In this document: positions 20,318-31,113 of the stretch, piece by piece | Layout: every line of letters begins with the position of its first letter | Numbering within the stretch: position 1 is the stretch's first letter | Assembly: GCA_949987705.1 (NCBI GenBank) | Contig: OX465282.1 | Span: 36,544,039-36,608,038, forward strand | DNA from: Thereva unica | Lineage: Eukaryota; Arthropoda; Insecta; Diptera; Therevidae | Reading direction: 5' to 3' | Length of the DNA: 64,000 nt | Notes under the pieces: generated by a model | The model's database searches: none | Told to the model about the DNA's origin: nothing | The model's input: only the letters and a program-made list of their open reading frames with translations | Program-made: the position numbers and the translations under genes

Positions 20318-23300
20318 CACAATCTTCTTCTTTGCTTTGGGTCCTTGTTGAATCCTGTAGACCACATCGTTGATCCGTGTTAGGATTTTATAGGGCCCCT
20401 CCCACTGACGCTGAAGTTTCGGAGACTTGCCTTTCCGTCTTCGAGGGTTGAACAGCCAAACAAGGTCGTACCTTGTTTTCATCCTGTCACTGGCTATCTT
20501 GAGATTCCTCCTTGCGAGCTGGTGGATATCTGCAAGTCTATCACGAAGTTCACCTGTATAACCGCCAGTAGATTCGTTGCTTTCCACAGGTGTCCCAAAT
20601 TTCAAGTCGCTTGGCAGCCGGATTTGTCTTCCAAAAATCACACTAGAAGGGGTTTGTCCTGTGGAATTATGAACTGCTGTCCGATATTCCATTAGAAAAA
20701 TAGGGATATAACTGTCCCAATCGCGCTGGTGCTCGCTAACGACTTTCCTTAAGTGCTCTAGCATTGTCCTGTTGAATCGTTCTACCATTCCATCGGATTG
20801 GGGATGAAGGGGCGTCGTCCTGGTCTTCTTCATTCCGAGTATCTTACATACTTCTTGAAAAACTTGCGATTCGAAATTTCTCCCTTGGTCAGAATGAAGC
20901 TCATGAGGAACACCAAATCTGCAGATCCAATTGTTCACTAATTCCTCTGCAACAGTGATTGCTTCCTGATTTGGAATGGCATATGCTTCGGGCCACTTAC
21001 TGAAGTAGTCCATAACCACCAAAATGTAACAATTCCCTCGGTCTGATGCTGGAAAAGGTCCCGCCACATCGATTGCAATTCTTTCAAATGGGGCTCCCAC
21101 GTTGTATTGCTGCATTTCTCCTTTTGTTTTTACTCGAGGGCCTTTGCTGCTGGCACAAATTGTGCATTTACGGCACCAGTCTGTAACATCGTCCCGCATG
21201 TGAAGCCAATAGAATCTATCTCTTATTTTTGCCAAAGTTTTATTGACTCCCAGATGTCCTCCTGATGCGCCATTATGACACTCTTCGAGAATATCTCTTA
21301 TTCTACTGCGAGGGACTAACACCTGCATTCGGTGAGAGGTACCGTCAGCGGTTTCCCATTTGTGCTTTAAAACTCCTCGCTCGATGTGCAATGAATCCCA
21401 TTGGGCCCAATAGCTCTTCAGGGTTTCGCTTCTCTCTGCAATATCCTTCCATTCAGGCTTCTCCTCGTATTCCTTCCATGCCAGAATCGAAGAAATATCT
21501 GGGTCGTCGCGTTGGGCGTCTCGGAGTCCCTGGTCGTCCCATCCTGTCGTTGGCTCAACGGTCGTCCTTTGACACTTTTCCTCAATACGCCCACAATGTT
21601 TACAATCTTTTACGCATGGTCGCCGGGAGAGTGCATCTGCATTTCCATGGTTTCCTCCTTTTCTGTGGCCTATATTAAAGTCGTAGGACTGAAGTCTCTC
21701 GATCCATCTTGCCACTTGTCCTTCAGGATTTTTAAATTGCATCAGCCATTTTAATGCTGCATGATCCGTTCGAAGGATGAAGTTTTGCCCATAGAGATAC
21801 TTGTGGAAGTGCTTAGTTGAGTCCACGATTGCCAACAGTTCTCTCCTTGTGACGCAGTAATTCCGCTCCGATTTTGACAGCGCCCTACTGTAGTAAGCTA
21901 TGACCTTTTCCTGCCCTTCGAAGTTTTGTGATAGCACTGCACCAATTCCGACATTACTCGCATCTGTGTCCAATATGAATTTTTCCCCTGGCTTCGGATA
22001 TGTAAGTATTGGTGCTTGGCAAAGTCTTTGCTTTAGTGTCTTGAAACTTTCCTCGCATTTTTCTGTCCAGATAAATGGTCTTCCTTTTTCTGTCAGTTTA
22101 TGTAATTCCTTAGCTATGTCGGCAAAGTTCCTGACAAAACGTCTATAATAGGTGGCAAGTCCCAAGAAGCTTCGAAGTTCATTTTTATCCTTCGGTGTGG
22201 GCCAATTCTTAACTGCTGCTATTTTCTCCGGATCTGTTTGAACTCCATTGGATGAAACCACATGTCCGAGATAGTTGACTTGGTCACTGAACAGCACGCA
22301 CTTTTTAGGGCTGAGTTTCAGTTGGGCAGTTCTCAACTTTTGGAAAACCTCTCGTAAATTGCCCAGATGTTCCTCGAAACTTTTTCCAACGACGATGATA
22401 TCATCCAAATAAACCAGACAAGTCTTCCATGTCAGTCCCGCTCTTAAGGTCCAGGGTAGAAAACCATTGAGCTCCAGAGAGAGTATCCAGAGTGTCATCG
22501 ATACGAGGTAATGGGTAGCTATCCTTTTTAGTGATGTCATTTAACCGTCGATAATCCACGCAAAACCTTGTGCTGCCATCTTTCTTTCTGACTAGAACCA
22601 CGGGAGACATCCAAGGGCTTTTCGACTCCTCTATAAGGCCTTGTCTTCTCATGTCCTCAATCATATTGGCTGCTTCTTCCCGCTTGGCTAGTGGTAGTCT
22701 TCTCGGCGGTTGCTTGATTGGCTGGGCATCTCTGGTGTCGATCCTATGTTGGACGATGTTCGTTTTTCCAAAATCATCATCTCTCATGGCGAAGATATCA
22801 CTAAAATCCTCCACTAAAGTTCTTGCCTGGAGATACTGGTTTTGTTCAAGACAACTACTTGAGAGCACTGTGTTTACCAATTTCGTGGCCTTTGGCTTTG
22901 GTTTTGCCATCGGTTCCGTGTGAGCGCACTCCACTAATGTAATCTGTTCTGCCGGTTCTCCTTTCCCCAAAACCGTATCCTTCTTCAATCGTATTTCGCG
23001 CTCGTTGGTATTTAGCACTCTCATGAACACCTCCCTTTTGTCATCGATGCTCACCAGACATTTTCCAATTGCTATACTTTTGGCCTGTTCCGTTTTCTCT
23101 GGTTCTATAAGGTAAAATCGGTAGCTCCCGGGATCACCATCGACTATCGCTCGTACCAATTTCTCAGCACACGGAGGAAGCACGGTATCTTCACGAACGA
23201 CGACTTTCAGCTGCGAATAACAAGTGGAACCTGTCGCCATTGGGATCTCCTTGTTGTCATATCTCAGTATTTCCTCTCCGATGTCCAGTAGAATTTTATG

Positions 23301-23654
23301 TGCTTTCATAAAGTCCAGACCGAGAATACACTCGTCTGTTATATCAGCTACCAGGAACGAATGTGAAAATCCAATGTCAGCAAGAACCACATCCAACATA
23401 ATTTCCCCGTGTAATCGTACTGGCTCTTCTGTTGCAGTTTTCAGTCTGTATTGGCGTGCGTCTTTCAGCCATTTATTACCGACCATGTCAGCGCGGATAA
23501 CAGATTTTGAAGCACCAGTATCTACAGTTATTGTGCATTTTTCGGCTCCAATCTTTCCATCGATGACAAGGCTGTTGCCACTACGCTGCAGTTGTTTGAT
23601 AGTGGTGATGATGACACCGGGGGCTTCGATTTCCCCGACTGACTCCTGCCCCAT
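20318..23654 (-). pseudogene. Gypsy-1 pol (protease-RT-RNase H-integrase)
   Basis: The protease motif is [10 protein letters not shown]. The RT has [10 protein letters not shown] and VYLDDIIVV, but the stretch between LDLKSG and LTWKTC (about 49 codons, including the SVGNGLWQFTVMPFGLCNAP region of gypsy-4) is gone. The 146-bp loss also shifts frame near 22435, splitting pol into two frames. RNase H (ILDTDASNVGIGAVL) and integrase (HHCC, then D, D, E in AIDVAGPFP, SDQGRNF and VERFNRT) follow intact. RYDL is joined directly to VWLF, where gypsy-4 has twelve more residues. Confidence 0.92.
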
Positions 23655-23665
23655 GGAGTCAGTCT

Positions 23666-25099
23666 TTATTCGTTTCCCTGCTGCTGTCTGCGGGGAGACA
23701 CGGAGTCATTGTTTTCGGCCTCCCTCTGGTCGCTTTTCTGGCGATGTCCGCATTTTTCACAGCAAGTTCCGCCACTCCTATTTTCGGGAGACTCTGCTCT
23801 CCTTCGCTTTCTGCAATTGCTTTGCAAATGACCCGGTTCACTACAGTTCCAGCATCGGAGTCGACCGCGTACTTCCGCTGCATTCATTCTGTTGCAAATA
23901 TCCTCTGTTGTGTGGATCTCTCTGAGGCGGACTGCACTTCTTGATGCTTGCTTCGCTGCCTCGTATGCCAGAGCATATGCCAAAACTTCAGCGGTATTCT
24001 TCTTTCCGGCCAATCTCGCTGCTTGTTGTAGATCTCGGTCGGCAAAAGAGTTAAGAAAGGCCTCTCTTGCTACTTCGTTGATGTAATCTTGGCCGAAACT
24101 AGGATAAGCCAGATGCACTAACCTATCGATATCGGCGCATAGTTGTTGTAAAGTTTCTCCTGGCTTTTGAAGTCTGTTTCGAAGTTGAAGTCGATAAACC
24201 TCTTGCAGGTGCTGATCACCGTAACGCATTTCCAGCGCTTGAACTAAGAACCCGTAGCTGTTGCGATGTTCCGCTGGTATTGACTGCAATATTTCTGCTG
24301 CTGTACCCCTTAGTGACAAAGTTAAGGCCATTGCTTTTTCCTCCTCAGTCCAGAAATTGCCTGCTGCTTCGAATTGGAGCTTGTAAGTAGGCCATGGGCT
24401 TTGCCCGTCGAAAGTTGGAGGCTGCAGTTTCCTAACTCCGATGACTTCATGAGATGCCGTCGCTGGGTGGTGAATCTTTACCCTTTCCAGGTCGGCTCTG
24501 ACCGATTCTAGTTCCATCTTCAAATTTTCATCGTTTTCCCTCATGTAATTTTCGAGCTTTTCCTTCATGGAATTTTCGAGCTTTTCCAGATCATTCCTCA
24601 CATTTGCCTTGATCGAAGATTCGAGATTTTCCAGATCATTCCTCACATTTTCCTTTACGTTATCTAGCTTTTTATCAACAGAGAGTGACATTAGTTCGAA
24701 TTTTTGCTCCATCTGGTTTCTCTATTCCTCCATCGACTCTTTGAGCTCTGCTAACGAGCGTTCATGAACTACTGCTACCAATTTCTGTTCATCTTTTAGC
24801 GCCAACACTTCTGCCTTGATCTCTGCTGATGCACGTTCTTGCGCTGCTGATGACCCTTCTTGCGCTTCCTTCATCACCATCAATGTTTTGAAAAGTTCTG
24901 CCATACTCACTGTCGTTTCTTCTGGCTCCTCTTCTACCTCGCCTTCAAACATGTAGGATTCAGGATCCTTACCTTCGTTCACCATAGCTTCTCGAAGCAG
25001 GGTGGTTAGGGCATTTTTAGCCCCCACCGTTGATAACGAGCGCTTACTTAATTCTCTTTTCAACTCCACAATGCGCAAATCCACTAATTTTCGACCTAT
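23666..25099 (-). pseudogene. Gypsy-1 gag
   Basis: Matches the 486-aa Gag of gypsy-4. The start codon is ATA at 25097-25099 instead of ATG, and a TAG near 24719-24721 interrupts the coiled-coil region where gypsy-4 has Gln. The N-terminus carries a SAP-like motif (VELKRELSKRSLSTVGAKNA). A coiled coil follows with SSIKANVRNDLEKLE repeats, then a capsid-like region (PPTFDGQSPWPTYKLQFEAA) and one CCHC knuckle (CWNCSEPGHLQSNC). Confidence 0.9.
23672..23678 (-). promoter_or_regulatory. Gypsy-1 GGGAAAC frameshift heptamer
   Basis: The minus strand reads G GGA AAC in phase with gag, two codons before the gag stop. A -1 slip leads into pol. The same site and phase occur in gypsy-4 at 49009-49015. 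Confidence 0.75.
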
Positions 25100-25194
25100 T
25101 TTATTACTATGTCTTTAGTTCGTACTCACAAAATTAAATTCCGGTCACAATAGTTTTTAAAAAAATTCACTTATTTCACTTATCTCTTAATTAA

Positions 25195-25211
25195 TCCCAC
25201 TTCTGACACCA
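25195..25211 (-). promoter_or_regulatory. Gypsy-1 primer-binding site (tRNA-Leu)
   Basis: The minus-strand sequence TGGTGTCAGAAGTGGGA lies two bases from the LTR. It is complementary to the 3' end of a metazoan tRNA-Leu (…TCCCACTTCTGACA plus CCA, from memory). Confidence 0.85.
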
Positions 25212-25213
25212 AT

Positions 25214-25694
25214 TGTTACGTTTTTACGGCTTAACGGATTCGTAGGATTAATTAAGGAATACACTTTTTAATAATCCACACAATAATTTATTTATCATAA
25301 ACCAAAACACAATTTAATTACTAACACAATTCTTACAGTTCACTATAATCACTTTCAATTTAGTAACTCGCACTATTAAATTCTATCTATCGCTTTTTAT
25401 TTCACTATAAATCACCACTTTTCACTTTGGAACACTTGTATCGCCTTTATAATCAAAACTGGCTCGATAGCGGCTGCCAGGCGCTTTTATATAGGCAGCT
25501 CCACCTTTGTCTACTTTCTGGAACCTTCGTTTTCTGGTTCCTTGTGGTATGTTCTATGTTTCTTTTAGTTTCGACCAGCTTGAAGTTGTCTTCGCTTATC
25601 GCTCGTTAGTTTAGTACATAAATTCTTAATTCAGACAACAACCGAAAATCGTTGATTCATCCTCTCGAGAAACAAATGGCGCATAATCATCACA
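25214..25694 (-). repeat. Gypsy-1 5' LTR
   Basis: 481 bp with TGTTACG and ATCATCACA ends on the plus strand. It contains a TATA box (minus strand CTATATAAAAGCG near 25490). It has several private differences from the other gypsy LTRs here. Its partner LTR is missing. Confidence 0.93.
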
Positions 25695-25819
25695 ATATTG
25701 TCGAAAAAATTCTAAAAAAAAATTTTTTGTAGCCTTAAATAGGTGCTCAAAGTCCCTGAAAAATTTTAGCCAAAACGGAGGGGGGTCGAAAAATTTTGTC
25801 CGATTTGACGTGGAATGTC

Positions 25820-26013
<194 letters not shown>

Positions 26014-26194
26014 AGTTAATAAATTTTTTATTTCTTTTGTATACAAAAAAACAAAATTTAATTAAAATTTATTTTTTATTTAACAACTGTATTCTTTGAG
26101 GTTTGAGTTACAACTGACACTAAGGATATTATAATTTATTCTTCTGGCTTAAATTCTAGCCTACTTTGGAAACTATTGTCGGTTTACTTAATAT

Positions 26195-26688
26195 TGTTAC
26201 GTTTTTACGGGTTAACGGATTCGTAGGATTAATTAAGGAATACACTTTTTAATTATCCACACAATAATTTATTTATTACAAACCAAACACAATTTAATTA
26301 GGTACAAACACAATTCTTACAGTTCACTATAATCACTTTTAATTTAATAACTCGCACTATTAAATTCTATCTATCGCTTTACAGTTTACTTTTAAATCAC
26401 TACTTTTCACTGTTCTTACTTTAAAACACTTTTATCGCCTTTCAAATCAAAACTGACTCGATAGCGGCTGCCAGGCGCTTTTATATAGGCAGCTCCACCT
26501 TTGTCTACTTTCTGGAACCTTCGTTTTCTGGTTCCTTGTGGTATGTTCTATGTTTCTTTTAATTTCGACTAGCTTGAAGTTGTCTTCGCTTATAGCTCGT
26601 TAGTTTAGTACATAAATTCTTAATTCAGACAACAACCGAGAATCGTTGATTCATCCTCTCGACAAACAGATGGCGCATAATCATCACA
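26195..26688 (-). repeat. Gypsy-2 3' LTR
   Basis: 494 bp, TGTTACG to ATCATCACA on the plus strand. It is followed by TTGCCCCCTTCTTA, the complement of the polypurine tract. It has a 4-bp addition (AGGT near 26297) relative to the 5' LTR. Confidence 0.95.
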
Positions 26689-26699
26689 TTGCCCCCTTC

Positions 26700-29427
26700 T
26701 TAGGACTGTTCGTCCCGAACAGTTGTCCATCCTGGATTCGGCTGATGATATGGGCACAGCCTGTCTATGTGCACAATCTTCTTCTTTGCTTTGGGTCCTT
26801 GTTGAATCCTGTAGACCACATCGTTGATCCGTGTTAGGATTTTATAGGGCCCCTCCCACTGACGCTGAAGTTTCGGAGACTTGCCTTTCCGTCTTCGAAG
26901 GTTGAACAGCCAAACGAGGTCACCTTCCTGGAATCCGCTACAGTTTGCTCGGAGGTCGTACCTTGGTTTCATCCTGTCACTGGCCGTCTTAGGATTCTCC
27001 CTTGAGATTTTGTCAACTGAGGCTCCAACGTGGTGTTGTCTTATTTCTCCTTTCGCTCTTACTCGAGGACCCTTGCTGCCGGCACAAGCTGTGCATTTGC
27101 GACACCAATTCGTAACATCCTCCCGCATGTGAAGCCAATAGAATCTCTCCTTTATTTTTGACAGAGTTTTGTTGACTCCCAAATGTTCTCCTGACGGGCT
27201 ATTATGACACTCCTCGAGAATATCTGTTATTCCAGCACGAGGGACTAACACCTGCATTCGGTGAGAGGTACCATCAGCTGTTTCCCATTTGCGCTTCAAT
27301 ACTCCTCCTTCGATATGCAATGAATCCCATTGGGCCCAATAGCTCTTCAGGATTTCACTTCTCTCTGCAATGTCTTTCCATATAGGCTTCTCGTTGTGTT
27401 TCTTCCATGACAAAATCGCAGAAATGTCCGGGTCGTCGCGTTGCCCATCTCGAATTCCTTGGTCCTCATATTTTATGCTTGGCTCAGCAGTCGTCTTTTG
27501 ACACTTTTCCTCAATACGCCAACGATACTTAAAACCTGGTTCGCATGGTCGCCGGGACAGTGCTGTATCCATTGGAATTTCCCTGTTGCGGTGTTTCATC
27601 ATCAATTCTCCAAGGTCCAATAGTATTCCGTGTGTTGTCATAAAGTCCAAACCAAGAATACACTCGTCTACTATGTCAGCTACCAGGAACGCATGTGTAA
27701 ACTTAATGTCGCCGAGTACCACGTCCATCATTGTTTCCCCATGTAATTTCACTGGTTCTCCTGTTACAGTTTTCAGAATGTACTGGTCCACGTTTTTCAG
27801 CCACTTTCTACCGACCAAATCAGCCCTGATGACAGATCTTGAAGCACCTGTATCCACGGTAATTGTGTATTGTTCATCACCAACTTTCCCCTCGATGACA
27901 AGGCTGTTGTTGCCACGCTGCAGTTGGGTGATGTTGACGATGACATCAGGGGTCTCCATTTTCCCCACTAACTCCCTCCGGTCGCCTTTCTGCCGTTGTC
28001 CACATTTTTCACAGCATGTTGAGCCACTCCTACTCCCTGGCGATTCCACTCTCCTTCGCTTTCGGCAACTCCTTTGTAAATGGCCCGGCTCGCCACAGTT
28101 CCAGCATCGTAGACGACGACGTACTTCCGAGGTGTTGACTCGATGGCAAATGTTCTCAGTCATATTGATTCCCCTGAGGTGGACCGTATTCCTTGTTGCT
28201 TGCTTCGCTGCCTGGTATGCCAGAGCATATGCCAGAACTTCTGCTGTATTCTTCTTTCCAGCCAATCTGGCCGCTTGTTGTAGGTCCCGGTCGATAAATG
28301 AGTTAAGAAGAGCCTCTCTTGCTATTTCGTTGATGTAGTCTTGGCCGAAACTAGGATAAGCCAGATGCACTAACCTCTCGATATCGGCGCATAGTTGTTG
28401 TAAAGTTTCTCCTGACTTTTGAAGTCGATTGCGAAGTTGAAGTCGATAAACCTCTTGCATGTGCTGATCACCGTAACGCATTTCCAGCGCTTGAACTAAG
28501 AACCCGTAGCTGTTGCGATGTTCCGCTGGTATTGACTGCAATATTTCTGCTGCTGTACCCCTTAGTGACAAAGTTAAGGCCATCGCTTTTTCCTCCTCAG
28601 TCCAGAAATTGCCTGCTGCTTCGAATTGGAGCTTGTAAGTAGACCACGGGCTTTGTCCATCGAAAGTTGGAGGCTGCAATTTCCTAACTCCGATGACTTC
28701 GTGAGATGCCGTCGCTGGGTGGTGAATCTTTACCCTTTCTAGCTCGGCCCTGACCGATTCTAGCTCAATCTTCAACTTTTCATCATTTTCCCTCATGGAA
28801 TTTTCGAGCTTTTCCAGATCATTCTCTACATTTGCTTTAATAGAAGATTCGAGATTTTCCAGATCATTCCTCACATTTGCCTTGATGGAAGATTCGAGAT
28901 TTTCCAGATCATTCCTTACATTTTCTTTCATGTTATCTAGCTTGCTGTCGACAGAAAGGGAGAATGATTCGATTTTCTGCTCCAGTTGGTTCTTCTGCTC
29001 TTCCATAGACTCTTTGAGTTCTGCTAACGAGCGTTCATGAGCTACTGCTAACAATTTCTGTTCATCGTTTAACGCCAACACTTCCGCCTTGATTTCTATA
29101 GTTGAACGTTCTTGTAATTCCTTCATATCTGCCTTCATCTCCGCTGATGCACGCTCTTGCACTTCCTTCATCTCCGCTGATGCACGTTCTTGTGCCTCTT
29201 TCATCACCATCAATGTCTTAAAAAGTTCTGCCATACTCACTGTCGATTCTTCTGGATCTGCATCTACCTCGGGTCCAAACATGTAGGTTTCAGGATCCTT
29301 CCCTTCGTTCACCATAGCTTCTCGAAGCAGGGCGATTAGGGAACTTTCCCCCCACCGTTGACAACGAGCGTTTACTTAATTCTTTTTTTAACTCTACAGT
29401 GCGCAAATCCACTAGCTTTCGACCCAT
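26700..29427 (-). pseudogene. Gypsy-2 Gag-protease-partial integrase fusion
   Basis: An uninterrupted 871-codon frame (first Met 29315). The original ATG at 29425-29427 is out of frame because two bases are missing near 29350 in the SAP-like segment. Domains in order: coiled coil with three 15-residue repeats, capsid-like region, knuckle CWNCGEPGHLQRSC, protease VDTGASRSVIRADL, then a jump (EIPMDTALSRRPC) straight to the linker before the integrase HHCC zinc finger (WCRKCTACAG). A second jump then goes to the GPY/F-type C-terminus (QRQWEGPYKIL). No RT, RNase H or DDE core is present. Gag and protease are in one frame, unlike gypsy-1 and gypsy-4. Confidence 0.88.
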
Positions 29428-29525
29428 TTTATTAATAAGTCCTTATTTCTCACGCACAAAATTTAAATTCCAATCACAATTATTGTTCAAGTTCACCCAT
29501 TCACTTATCTCTTAATTAATCCCAC

Positions 29526-30051
29526 TGTTTAGAATCTTAAAATTCCTAATTTAATTGTTTTGCTTTTTTTTCCTTTTCTTTCTAACGTTATTTTTAAATT
29601 ATCAATTCAAACTCTTACATTAATCCTCTATATTTTTCATTTTCTGTAATTTGTCATTTCATACTTCTAAAATTAAATTCTTACTGTTAAACCTTACGGT
29701 TAAAATCAAATTGTATTTGTTTGCACGAATATTGAGTTATCCCAAAGTTATACCCACAAATTATATTCAGTCTTGTTCCAACTACCGACTAGAAAAGAGG
29801 CAAAGGGCAATAAAGTTCAATTAAAGTTTAAAGTTAGTTCTTGTTGTTTTATTTTTGGTTGAGTGCAAGGTGATAGATTATAGAGCAACGAGCCGCTCTA
29901 TAAGTGCAAGGTTGAGTGCAAGGTGATAAATTATAGAGCAACGAGCCGCTCTATAAGGCAGCGCAAAATTGGTTTTTTTTAAGGTGCAAAAAAACCAGCA
30001 ACCACCTTTTTGGTCAACGAGCAGACTTGGTCCTTCGAGTTGTACGAGACA
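29526..30051 (+). repeat. BEL 5' LTR
   Basis: 526 bp, TGTTTAGAATC to TACGAGACA. It contains a direct duplication of about 53 bp (GTTGAGTGCAAGGTGAT to CCGCTCTATAAG, twice) near 29857-29962. A TTGGTCCTTCGAG segment near its end copies the start of the primer site. Confidence 0.95.
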
Positions 30052-30054
30052 TTT

Positions 30055-30071
30055 TGGTCCTTCGAGCCGGA
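30055..30071 (+). promoter_or_regulatory. BEL primer-binding site (tRNA-Tyr)
   Basis: TGGTCCTTCGAGCCGGA begins three bases after the LTR. It is complementary to the 3' end of tRNA-Tyr (CCGGCTCGAAGGA plus CCA, from memory). Confidence 0.8.
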
Positions 30072-31113
30072 TCTTCAATCAACATCAACTACCAGCAAAA
30101 TTTATAAAAAGATAAGTAGAGAATTATCATTCATTTTTTTTTACAATAGATAAATATAATTAGATAGAATAGATAAAATTCTCAAGCTCTACTAAAGTAA
30201 AAAACTATAAAATTTTGAACTTATATTTCCAAGTGCCACATAATTTAAACCTAAAATAATAAAAAAAGTGCCACATAATTTAAACCTTAATTAATAAAAA
30301 ATAAAAAAAAAAAAAAACATTTAAAAATTAAGATCGTGCATGTGGGAATTTACGAAACAATTGAAAGTGTCTTACGGTTTCCGAGCACCGCAATTTATAA
30401 AAACTCATAAGTGCCGTGGAACATTCATGAACAAAGGATTGTTATCGAGTGAAATTACACGGCCATTCACTTGGGACTCACGTCAAACCTGTCTGTGTAA
30501 AATTTGAGTATTACACGGTGCATTTAAATTTCTGCCTCTTTTCCGTGTAACAATTCTATTGTCTATGTGGTTGTGCACAAAACAACAAAAATTCTTATAA
30601 TTATCGCAGTCCCAGCGAAGAAAGTTATGCTTGTGTTAGTGTAATTTGCTGTGAGACCGAAATTTTTCTTGGATTCACAAGTGAGACCAACACATGCACT
30701 TCCCTGCGCCCCCTTGTCTAAAAAACCGGTTTATTGGAAGTGATTGGAAAGTGAGTCTGGGAAAGTGATAGGTCGTGTAATTTGGCTCATCGGGATTTTG
30801 TTTTTAGCCATTGTGCATATATTACGGGTAAAGTCCCATGTGCGGTACTCATATTTGGGCGCAAGGAAATTGAATATTGAAAGTTAACAATAACTGATGA
30901 TATTTGATTTTTTGATGGTTATATGTATAATTGAAGTAAACTTTGAGAAGTTTTAGAATAATTGAACTTGAACTTTGAAATAAAGATTTTGGTGAACTTT
31001 TTTTTGGAATTTCAATTTATATTTGAAATCTTGCGTATATTTTGGGGAAAATTAAAAATAGAATTGTTTTTGGTTATTTTGTTGGAACTTGGTGCGTATT
31101 TTGAATTATTAAA
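30072..31113 (+). other. BEL 5' leader
   Basis: An AT-rich untranslated leader of about 1 kb between primer site and start codon. It contains several TTACACGG words. A segment CGTGTAACAATTCTATTGTC near 30542 recurs, diverged, near 59348, suggesting an older relative of this leader there. Confidence 0.7.

Larger units (their letters stand above)
20318..25694 (-). mobile_element. Gypsy-1, lacking its 3' end and 3' LTR
   Basis: Read on the minus strand: 5' LTR, tRNA-Leu primer site, gag, pol. The element breaks at 20318, about 70 bp before the expected pol stop, so the polypurine tract and 3' LTR are missing and LINE sequence follows. An ATAT follows the LTR at 25695-25698, the same tetramer that flanks gypsy-2 and gypsy-3. 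Within pol a 146-bp piece of RT and a 36-bp piece near the integrase C-terminus are deleted relative to gypsy-4. Confidence 0.93.

Noticed and set aside
21265..24086. Plus-strand frames over gypsy-1
   Set aside because: They mirror the gag-pol coding strand. The same mirror frames recur on the minus strand over gypsy-4.
29857..30078. Small minus-strand frame in the BEL LTR, duplicated at 36791-37033
   Set aside because: It is present simply because the LTRs are duplicates. It has no protein features.
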